Origin: VFMC01 sp044359565
GTDB lineage: Bacteria > Actinomycetota > Acidimicrobiia > Acidimicrobiales > Ilumatobacteraceae
Assembly (NCBI GenBank): GCA_044359565.1
Contig: JBIKLX010000070.1
Span: 1-14,476, forward strand
Reading direction: 5' to 3'
Length of the DNA stretch: 14,476 nt
Of this stretch, positions 7,195 to 12,633 are shown piece after piece. A model generated the notes under the pieces. It was not told the origin of the DNA. It did not search any database and worked only from the letters and a program-made list of their open reading frames with translations. Position numbers and translations under genes: made by a program. Position 1 is the stretch's first letter. The number at the start of each line of letters is the position of its first letter.

Positions 7195-7526
7195 GCATCG
7201 CCGTGCCCCTCGACGAGTTGGCCGAGGCGCTGGCGCAGCGACCGTGGGGCTATCTGCTCACCGTGCGCGACGACGGCCGGGCGCAGACGCTGGCGCTGCC
7301 CACGGTGTGGCGCGACGGCGCGCTGGTGGGCGAGGTGGGTCGCAGCACCGCGGCAAACGTGCTGGCCCGGCCCACTGTCACCTGGGTGTTCCCCGGCGCA
7401 ACGGGCGAGGAGTTCAGCCTCATCGTCGACGGCGACGCGTCGGTGGTGGGGTCGACGGACGGGTCGACGGTCGTGGTGCGGCCGACGTGGGCGGTGCTGC
7501 ACCGTCCTGCGCTTCGGCCGGACTGA
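7191..7526 (+). CDS. Pyridoxamine 5'-phosphate oxidase-family split-barrel protein
   Basis: A 111-residue protein with the look of a flavin- or F420-binding split barrel: WGYLLTVRDDGRAQTLALPTVWRDGALVGEV at about 19-49 forms the first beta-hairpins, followed by the helix STAANVLARP and the strands TVTWVFPG and FSLIVDGDASVVG. No catalytic residue can be assigned. Proteins of this family bind FMN, F420 or haem and reduce small molecules, or simply bind cofactor. ATG 7191 overlaps the amidase stop (ATGA), making this the fourth and last gene of the operon. It may assist the nitroreductase as a second flavoprotein. It converges on the short-chain dehydrogenase with a 21-base gap that contains no convincing terminator. 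Confidence 0.7.
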   Translation: MSIAVPLDELAEALAQRPWGYLLTVRDDGRAQTLALPTVWRDGALVGEVGRSTAANVLARPTVTWVFPGATGEEFSLIVDGDASVVGSTDGSTVVVRPTWAVLHRPALRPD

Positions 7527-7547
7527 CGGTGGCTGCAGGCTGAGCCG

Positions 7548-8429
7548 CTACGCGCGGAGGTCGATGCCGAACTTCGCCGCGAAGTCGTCGTAGTAAACGT
7601 CGTCGTCGTCGTGCGCGCCCAGGGCCACCCAGTCGGCGTCGGTCATCTCCGTTCGCCCGGCCACGATCTCGGGCCCACCCCAGCTCACCGGGTACCGCAA
7701 CCGCGGCTCGTCGGTGGTGACGGCGTGGTGGATGAGCGCCGCCACCTCCATCGGGTCGGTGGCGTGGGCCAGGCCGGCGGCGTAGAACTGGAACAGCCGC
7801 CGGTACGCGGCGTCGTATGCGCCACTCTGGTTCGGGGCGTCGATGTTCTTGGCGAAGATGGCGCTCTTGGTGACACCGGGCTCGATGATGGCCACGCGGA
7901 TGCCGAACGGCGCCAACTCCTGGGCGAGCCCTTCGCTCAGACCCTCGAACGCCCACTTCGACGCCACGTACGGCGACTGGGCGATGGCGGCGATGCGGCC
8001 GGCCACCGAGGTGATGTTCACGATCGCGCCGCGCCGACGGGCGCGCATGCCCGGTAGCACCTGCTGCAGACAGCGCACCGCGCCGCAGAGGTTCACGTTC
8101 ATCACGTCGAGGTACAGCGAGGGCGGGCACTCCTCGGCGACGGCATTGCCGCCGACCCCGGCGTTGTTCACCAGCACGTCGACCACGCCATCGGTTGCCG
8201 CGAGGATGCGCGCGAACCCGTCGCGCACCGAGTCGTCGTCGGCGATGTCGAGCTCGACGAGCTCCAGCTCCACGCCGAGGTCGGCGGCCATGGCGTGCAG
8301 CTTGCCTGCCTTGTCGAGGCTGCGCACGGTTCCGAAGACCCGGTGGCCCTGGGCCGCGAGGTGAAGGGCGGTGGCGCGGCCGATGCCGCTGTTGGCGCCG
8401 GTGACGACCGAGATGATCGGGTTGCTCAT
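7548..8429 (-). CDS. Short-chain dehydrogenase/reductase (SDR) family oxidoreductase
   Basis: A 293-residue classical SDR with a Rossmann fold, predicted to interconvert an alcohol and a ketone with NAD(P). Visible motifs are the cofactor loop TGANSGIG at 10-17, NNAG at 88-91, the catalytic asparagine N113 in NVNL, S141 in ITSVAG, and the YxxxK pair Y154 and K158. R36 in TVRSLDK just after the second strand suggests NADPH preference. The C-terminal extension is longer than the 250-residue core and ends in an acidic, tyrosine-containing tail (DDDDVYYDDF). ATG 8429 is preceded by a TANNNT box at 8 bases, so it may have its own start site although it also lies 23 bases downstream of the pentapeptide-tail gene. 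The substrate is unknown. Confidence 0.93.
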   Translation of the reverse strand: MSNPIISVVTGANSGIGRATALHLAAQGHRVFGTVRSLDKAGKLHAMAADLGVELELVELDIADDDSVRDGFARILAATDGVVDVLVNNAGVGGNAVAEECPPSLYLDVMNVNLCGAVRCLQQVLPGMRARRRGAIVNITSVAGRIAAIAQSPYVASKWAFEGLSEGLAQELAPFGIRVAIIEPGVTKSAIFAKNIDAPNQSGAYDAAYRRLFQFYAAGLAHATDPMEVAALIHHAVTTDEPRLRYPVSWGGPEIVAGRTEMTDADWVALGAHDDDDVYYDDFAAKFGIDLRA

Positions 8430-8437
8430 GGTCGGTC

Positions 8438-8443
8438 ATCGTA
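8438..8443 (-). promoter_or_regulatory. Probable -10 element of a leaderless promoter for the SDR gene
   Basis: TACGAT on the minus strand fits TANNNT and ends eight bases before ATG 8429. It sits in the 23-base gap after the upstream gene, and no Shine-Dalgarno is present. Confidence 0.45.
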
Positions 8444-8452
8444 CGTCGCGAG

Positions 8453-9079
8453 TCACTCGTCGCCGAACGGCTCGTCGCCGAATGGCTCGTCCCCGACCTG
8501 CTCGTTCCAGAACGGCTCGAGCCAGATCGGGTCGGGGTCGCAGGCGAACGCCAGGCTCTGCACGGCGTCGCCGTCGGTGAGGACGATGTCGAGCAGCGTC
8601 AGGCCCTGGGTCATGTGGATCCGCCGCAGCGAGTGGTAGCCGGTGCGGTGTCGTTCGTCGGGGGGAGCGTTCTCGACGTGGTCGGTGACGACGATCGACA
8701 GCGTGTGGCTGAAGGGCACGTCGAGGCCCGGGATGTCGGCGCGACCGATGAGCACGCCGAGGGGCGGTGGCGGATCGAGCAGCAGTGCCGTCATCCGGCG
8801 GTGGTGGTCGAGCAGCACCATCACCTCGCGCTCGACCGGCAGATCGGCCACCTCGAGGGCGAACGAGACCACCTCGGCGAACGAGGCCAGGACGATCGGT
8901 TCGTCGGGCTGGGGCAGCCAGAGCCGGAACTCGTCGGCCTCCGAGCCGAGGGCGAGTTCGTCGAGCGACGATCGGGCGATGGAGCGCGTGGCGAGTTGCG
9001 TCTGGGTCGGCGCGGCGCTGTGGCGCGACAGGCCGCGGCGGCGCAGGGCGCGCGCGACGTGTTGACGGTGTGCAGACAT
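8453..9079 (-). CDS. Unrecognised 208-residue cytoplasmic protein with a C-terminal pentapeptide-repeat tail
   Basis: I do not recognise the family. The first 35 residues are basic and polar (MSAHRQHVARALRRRGLSRH), without a membrane segment. The middle, about 50-180, alternates hydrophobic strands and helices: a VMVLLDHHRRMTALLLDPP block and a later TLSIVVTDHV block, then RIHMTQGLTLLDIVLTDGD. This suggests a compact alpha/beta domain, perhaps distantly like a degenerate RadC/JAB fold, though I would not annotate it so. The last 25 residues are five pentads, PIWLE-PFWNE-QVGDE-PFGDE-PFGDE. ATG 9079 is supported by GGGAGG at four bases. The gene lies between the glutathione peroxidase (76-base gap) and the SDR (23-base gap) on the same strand and may be transcribed with the SDR. 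Confidence 0.7.
   Translation of the reverse strand: MSAHRQHVARALRRRGLSRHSAAPTQTQLATRSIARSSLDELALGSEADEFRLWLPQPDEPIVLASFAEVVSFALEVADLPVEREVMVLLDHHRRMTALLLDPPPPLGVLIGRADIPGLDVPFSHTLSIVVTDHVENAPPDERHRTGYHSLRRIHMTQGLTLLDIVLTDGDAVQSLAFACDPDPIWLEPFWNEQVGDEPFGDEPFGDE
8456..8530. repeat. Five degenerate 15-bp tandem repeats at the 3' end of the unrecognised gene
   Basis: Five successive 15-base units start with CTCG on the plus strand: CTCGTCGCCGAACGG (8456), CTCGTCGCCGAATGG (8471), CTCGTCCCCGACCTG (8486), CTCGTTCCAGAACGG (8501) and CTCGAGCCAGATCGG (8516). The first two differ at one base and divergence increases away from the stop codon. In frame they encode acidic and aromatic pentapeptides. The pattern looks like local duplication by slippage with recent expansion at the very end of the gene. 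Confidence 0.8.
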
Positions 9080-9083
9080 GGTT

Positions 9084-9089
9084 CCTCCC
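9084..9089 (-). promoter_or_regulatory. Shine-Dalgarno site of the unrecognised 208-residue gene
   Basis: GGGAGG on the minus strand, four bases before ATG 9079, fixes the start. Three of its bases are the inner end of a 7-bp inverted repeat (CCCGAAC at 9087-9093 with GTTCGGG at 9110-9116), so a leader hairpin could partly cover it. Confidence 0.7.
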
Positions 9090-9128
9090 GAACGGGTGAG
9101 GACAGCTGAGTTCGGGGGAAGGGTGCGA

Positions 9129-9151
9129 TCGAGGCCGGTGAACGACCTCGA
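9129..9151 (-). terminator. Weak hairpin after the glutathione peroxidase gene
   Basis: TCGAGG (9129-9134) and CCTCGA (9146-9151) can pair around an 11-base loop, four bases beyond the peroxidase stop. There is no T-run, so this is at best a weak or factor-dependent terminator. The remainder of the 76-base gap holds only the ribosome site and leader of the next gene. Confidence 0.25.
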
Positions 9152-9155
9152 CGAA

Positions 9156-9635
9156 TCAGATCAGTTCGGCGATCGATGCAGCGATCTGCTCAGGGGTGGT
9201 CATCGGGTTGAACCGGGCCACCACCTGCCCGTCGCGGTCCACGAGGAACTTCTCGAAGTTCCAGGTGATCGCATCGGAGTCGCCGTCGCCGGGCTGCTCG
9301 GTGCGTAGCCACTGGTACAGGTCGCAGGCGGTGTCGCCGTTCACCTCGATCTTGGAGAACATCGGGAACGTCGCGTCGTACTTCGACGTGGCGAACTCGA
9401 GGATCTCTGCGTCGGTACCGGGCTCTTGTGCGCCGAACTGGTTACAGGGGAATGCGAGCACGCTGAACCCCTGAGCCTTCATGTCTTCGTGGAGCGTACG
9501 CAGACCTGCGTACTGGCCGGTGAGGCCTCAATAACTGGCGACGTTGACGATCAGGAGCACCTGACCGCGATAGCTGCCGAGGTCGACCGACTCACCGGTG
9601 ATCGACGGCATCGTGATGTCGTAGATGTGTGACAT
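9156..9635 (-). CDS. Selenocysteine-containing glutathione peroxidase (in-frame TGA at codon 36)
   Basis: A 159-residue peroxidase of the GPx family that reduces hydroperoxides using thiols, probably via thioredoxin-like donors in bacteria. Starting at ATG 9635, the frame runs MSHIYDITMPSITGES to NVASY, then TGA at 9530-9528, then GLTGQYAGLRTLHEDMKAQGF. The TGA falls exactly at the catalytic position of the NVASx(C/U)GxT motif and is read here as selenocysteine U36. The rest of the active site is intact: Q70 in FPCNQFGAQEPG, and W125 and N126 in ITWNFEKFL. A SECIS-like hairpin follows the TGA. Gene finders that treat TGA as stop would give only 9156-9482. The gene starts 17 bases after the cation ATPase stop on the same strand and also has a TANNNT box. 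The alternative is a nonsense mutation or sequencing error, which the hairpin argues against. Confidence 0.88.
9496..9513 (-). promoter_or_regulatory. Bacterial SECIS element for selenocysteine insertion in the glutathione peroxidase mRNA
   Basis: The minus-strand sequence GTACGCAGGTCTGCGTAC folds into a perfect 7-bp stem closed by a GGTC tetraloop. It begins 14 bases after the TGA, with the loop 21 bases after it. Bacterial SECIS elements lie in the coding region just downstream of the UGA, with a G-bearing apical loop in this distance range. The core GCAGGTCTGC equals the apex of the E. coli fdhF element as I remember it. The bulged U of that element is absent here. The hairpin would be bound by SelB charged with selenocysteinyl-tRNA; neither selB nor selC is in the window. 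Confidence 0.82.
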
Positions 9636-9641
9636 GCCGCC

Positions 9642-9647
9642 ACTGTA
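9642..9647 (-). promoter_or_regulatory. Probable -10 element of a leaderless promoter for the glutathione peroxidase gene
   Basis: TACAGT on the minus strand fits TANNNT and ends six bases before ATG 9635. It lies in the 17-base gap after the ATPase stop, so the selenoprotein could be transcribed separately as well as by read-through. Confidence 0.45.
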
Positions 9648-9652
9648 CCGCT

Positions 9653-12022
9653 TCAGCCGATGCGCGAGACCCGGATGTGCTCGGCTACCCGGCTACCGAG
9701 CACGAGCAGCGGATACGCAACCACGACGAACACGGCGGCGAGTCCGTAGGCCCAGGCCTCGGTGACGGGCAGTTCGAACAGGTCGCGGGTCCACGGCATC
9801 AGGAACGCCAACGCGAACAGCGACACCATGGCGATGACCAGCACCTTGCGCAACAGCGAGAGCGGCCGTGCAACACGGGCGAGGTTGATCAGCGCCACCG
9901 AACCGGCCACCAGCACCGCCACCGAGCGGGCGTGGTCGGCGTCGATGGCGTCGTCGAGTTGCACCAGTTGGAAGACCGCCACCGTCGCCAGGGCGATGAC
10001 GACGCCGGCAGGGATGGCCCGACCGAGCACCCGGCTGAGGAAGCCCGTGCTCACCCGGTCGGCGTTGGGTTCGAGCGCCATGAAGAACGCCGGGATGCCG
10101 ATGGTGACCCACGACAGGATGGTCAGGTGGATGGGCCGCAGTGGGTAGGCGAGCGCGAACACACCGGTGAGCAGCGACAGGATGACCGAGTAGATGGTCT
10201 TCGCCAGGAACAGGCTGGCGACTCGTTCGATGTTGTTGATGACCCGCCGCCCCTCGGCCACCACCGGCGGCAGCGCCGAGAAGTTCGAGTCGAGCAGCAC
10301 CAGTTGCGCCACGCCGCGGGTGGCCTCGCTGCCCGATGCCATGGCGATGCCGCAGTTGGCGTCCTTCAACGCGAGCACGTCGTTCACGCCGTCGCCGGTC
10401 ATCGCCACCGTGTGGCCGCGGGCTTGCAGGGCGCGCACCATCGCCCGCTTCTGGTGGGGCGTCACCCGACCGAACACGGTGCTCTGCTCGACGGCGTCGG
10501 CGAACTCGGCGCTCTCGACGTCGGCGGGCAGTGTGGTGGCGTTCACATTGTCGGCCCAGCCCGCCAAGCCGGCTCGCCGTGCCACCGCGCCGACGGTGAC
10601 GTTGTTGTCGCCGGAGATGACCTTCAGGGTGACGCCTTGCTCGGCGAAGAAGGCCAGGGTGGCGGGTGCGTCGTGGCGCACGACATCTTCCAGCAGCACC
10701 AGCGCGACAGGTGCCACCTCGGGCAGGTCGGCCTCGGCGCCATCGGGCATGTCGACGGCCGCCTTGGCGAGCACGAGCACCCGGCGCCCGTTTGCGGCCT
10801 GTTCCTCGACCAGCCGGCGCACCTCGCCCGCGTACTGCGCGGCGAGCACGTTCTCGGGGGCGCCGAGCACGAAGCTGCCGTGGTCGGCGAAGGTCATCGC
10901 ACTCCACTTGCGGCCCGACGAGAAGGGCACGCGGCCAGTGGTGCGCCAGTCGGTGGCGTCGCTGTAGTGCTGGCGGACGGCGAGCAACGTGGCGTTCGGG
11001 TCGGGGTCGAGTCGACCGATGGCAGTGAGTGCCGCGTCGACGGTGGCGGCATCGACCGGGGCGTCGGCGAGCACGAGCACCTCGGCCAACTCCATCGTGC
11101 CCTCGGTGATGGTGCCGGTTTTGTCGGCGCACAGCACGTCGACCCGGGCGAGCACCTCGATGGCCGGCAGTTCCTGCACCAGGCAGCGCCGCTGGGCGAG
11201 CCGCACCACGCCCACCGCGAAGGCCACGCTGGTGAGCAGGACGAGCCCTTCGGGCACCATGCCCACCAGGCCGGCGACGGTGCTGATGACGGCGTCCTGC
11301 CAACTGTCGTCGCGGCGGAGGAACTGGCTGCTGGCCAGCAGCAGGCCCACCGGGATGATGAGGATGCCCACCCACGACACGATGCGGTTGATGTCGTTGC
11401 GCAGCGGTGAGTCGACAAGGGTGAAGCGGCGGGCCTCCTCGGCGAGCTTGGCGGCGTAGTTCTCGGCGCCCACCTTGGTCACTTGCACGCGGCCGGTGCC
11501 GGCCACGACGGCGCTGCCGGAGAGCACCTCGTCGCCGTCGGACTTCACGATGGCGTCGGCCTCGCCGGTGAGGAGCGACTCGTCGATCTCGAGGTTGTCG
11601 TGGGTGAGCACGACGGCGTCGGCCACCACCTGGGCGCCGGCGCGGAGTTCCACCACGTCGTCGAGCACCAGTTCGTGCACGGCGATGTCGTGCACCTGGC
11701 CGTCGCGCACCACGTGGGCCTTCGGCGCGCTGACGACGCTGAGCGAGTCGAGCACCCGCTTGGCGCGCAGTTCCTGGACGATGCCGATGAGGCTGTTGAA
11801 CACGATCACACCGGCGAACAGAGCGTTCTTCGGTGAACCGGCGACGAGCACCAGCGCCGCCAGGACGGCGATGACCAGGTTGATGGGCGTCAGCACATTG
11901 GCCCGGATGATCTGGCTGACGGTGCGGGTGGGGGCGGCGGGCACGGCGTTCACCAGACCGCGAGCCACACGGTCGGCAACCTCCGCGCTCGACAACCCGA
12001 CGGAGGGGTCGATCGTCGTCAC
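9653..12022 (-). CDS. P-type cation-translocating ATPase, CtpE-like
   Basis: A 789-residue integral membrane pump. Domains in order: two N-terminal membrane helices (about 43-82), actuator domain with LTGEAD at 151-156, M3-M4 (about 213-270) with the ion-site PEGL at 257-260, phosphorylation motif DKTGT with D300, nucleotide-binding KWSA at 372-375 and GAPE at 387-390, hinge TGDGVND at 542-548, and about six C-terminal helices from residue 605 onward. There is no N-terminal metal-binding domain, and PEGL replaces the CPC of heavy-metal pumps. MVPEGLVLLTSVAFAVGVVR closely recalls mycobacterial CtpE, reported to take up calcium, so Ca2+ is the likely ion. Start GTG 12022 follows a TANNNT box by eight bases. 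The glutathione peroxidase gene starts 17 bases after its stop. Confidence 0.9.
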   Translation of the reverse strand: MTTIDPSVGLSSAEVADRVARGLVNAVPAAPTRTVSQIIRANVLTPINLVIAVLAALVLVAGSPKNALFAGVIVFNSLIGIVQELRAKRVLDSLSVVSAPKAHVVRDGQVHDIAVHELVLDDVVELRAGAQVVADAVVLTHDNLEIDESLLTGEADAIVKSDGDEVLSGSAVVAGTGRVQVTKVGAENYAAKLAEEARRFTLVDSPLRNDINRIVSWVGILIIPVGLLLASSQFLRRDDSWQDAVISTVAGLVGMVPEGLVLLTSVAFAVGVVRLAQRRCLVQELPAIEVLARVDVLCADKTGTITEGTMELAEVLVLADAPVDAATVDAALTAIGRLDPDPNATLLAVRQHYSDATDWRTTGRVPFSSGRKWSAMTFADHGSFVLGAPENVLAAQYAGEVRRLVEEQAANGRRVLVLAKAAVDMPDGAEADLPEVAPVALVLLEDVVRHDAPATLAFFAEQGVTLKVISGDNNVTVGAVARRAGLAGWADNVNATTLPADVESAEFADAVEQSTVFGRVTPHQKRAMVRALQARGHTVAMTGDGVNDVLALKDANCGIAMASGSEATRGVAQLVLLDSNFSALPPVVAEGRRVINNIERVASLFLAKTIYSVILSLLTGVFALAYPLRPIHLTILSWVTIGIPAFFMALEPNADRVSTGFLSRVLGRAIPAGVVIALATVAVFQLVQLDDAIDADHARSVAVLVAGSVALINLARVARPLSLLRKVLVIAMVSLFALAFLMPWTRDLFELPVTEAWAYGLAAVFVVVAYPLLVLGSRVAEHIRVSRIG

Positions 12023-12030
12023 AGGTCACG

Positions 12031-12036
12031 ACCGTA
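12031..12036 (-). promoter_or_regulatory. Probable -10 element of a leaderless promoter for the cation ATPase
   Basis: TACGGT on the minus strand fits TANNNT and ends eight bases before GTG 12022, without a Shine-Dalgarno. It lies in the 71-base divergent region shared with the PPOX gene. Confidence 0.45.
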
Positions 12037-12080
12037 GCCGGTGGCACGTATCGTTCGCCTCGCCCCACTGCGCGCGCCGT

Positions 12081-12086
12081 TAGCCT
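12081..12086 (+). promoter_or_regulatory. Probable -10 element of a leaderless promoter for the PPOX gene
   Basis: TAGCCT fits TANNNT and ends seven bases before ATG 12094, the same spacing as at the nitroreductase gene. It is 44 bases from the opposing ATPase -10 box. Confidence 0.5.
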
Positions 12087-12093
12087 CCGGGGC

Positions 12094-12501
12094 ATGAGCA
12101 CACCCGACATCGCCTCGCACCGCTACGTGTCGATCACCACGCGCAAGCGCGACGGTTCCACCGTGTCGTCGCCGGTGTGGATCGCCCCCTTGGGCGACGG
12201 CACCGCCGGGTTCACCACGGGCAGCGACTCGGGCAAGGTGAAGCGCATCCGCAACTTCCCCGATGTCACCCTGCACCCCTGCGATGCCCGGGGCCGTGTG
12301 GCCGACGGAGCACCCGAGGTGCGGGCGACGGCCAGCGTGGTCGAGGGCCCCGATGCCGAGCCGGTGACGGCGGCCGTGAAGCAGAAGTACGGCTGGCAGT
12401 TCACGCTCGTCGAGGTGGGCGGCACCGTGCGCGGCTGGTTCAAGAAGTCGGCCACGGGCGACTGCGCCGTCGTCATCCGCGTCGACCCCCCGTCGGCCTG
12501 A
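12094..12501 (+). CDS. PPOX-class F420-dependent oxidoreductase
   Basis: A 135-residue split-barrel protein of the F420-binding branch of the pyridoxamine phosphate oxidase superfamily, found mainly in actinobacteria. The signature is RYVSITTRKRDGSTVSSPVW at about 10-29, the strand with GFTTGSDSGKVKRIRNFPDV at about 39-58 (the Lys-Arg-rich segment that contacts the F420 phosphate), and VTLHPCDARGRV after it. KQKYGWQF near 95 is also typical. Such enzymes use reduced F420 to reduce enones, biliverdin or similar compounds; the substrate here is unknown. It implies that the host makes coenzyme F420. The start is ATG 12094, preceded by a TANNNT box and no ribosome site. It is divergent from the ATPase and followed by a hairpin. 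Confidence 0.9.
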   Translation: MSTPDIASHRYVSITTRKRDGSTVSSPVWIAPLGDGTAGFTTGSDSGKVKRIRNFPDVTLHPCDARGRVADGAPEVRATASVVEGPDAEPVTAAVKQKYGWQFTLVEVGGTVRGWFKKSATGDCAVVIRVDPPSA

Positions 12502-12552
12502 CGCCCCGCCCGCGCACCCCGGTCCGTGCGCGTCGACCGGGTGTGGGCGTGC

Positions 12553-12587
12553 CCACGCTCACGCACAACCGAGCTTCGTGAGCGTGG
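12553..12587. terminator. Probable bidirectional terminator hairpin between PPOX and acyl-CoA dehydrogenase genes
   Basis: CCACGCTCACG (12553-12563) and CGTGAGCGTGG (12577-12587) are a perfect 11-bp inverted repeat with a 13-base loop. They lie in the 132-base gap between two convergent genes. There is no T-run on either strand, as is common for hairpins in GC-rich actinobacteria. A related GTGCCCGGGCTCACG at 12600-12614 echoes the left arm region GTGCCCACGCTCACG (12549-12563). The rest of the gap shows nothing else. Confidence 0.6.
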
Positions 12588-12633
12588 CCCGGAGGTGGGG
12601 GTGCCCGGGCTCACGGAGCAGCGTGGGGGCGGG

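Noticed and set aside
7527..7547. Possible terminator between the convergent split-barrel and SDR genes
   Set aside because: Only a 4-bp GGCT/AGCC pairing with an 8-base loop is present, too weak to support a terminator.
9156..9482. Glutathione peroxidase as a 108-residue protein starting at ATG 9482, or as a pseudogene
   Set aside because: It would lack the NVASx(C/U)GxT active site although the other catalytic residues are intact. The frame upstream of the TGA is also conserved GPx, and a SECIS-like hairpin follows, so recoding explains the data better than decay.
9629..11410. Long plus-strand open frame (593 codons) opposite the cation ATPase and the peroxidase start
   Set aside because: It is rich in His, Gln, Asp and Gly with no recognisable domain, and lies wholly antisense to genes with clear catalytic motifs.
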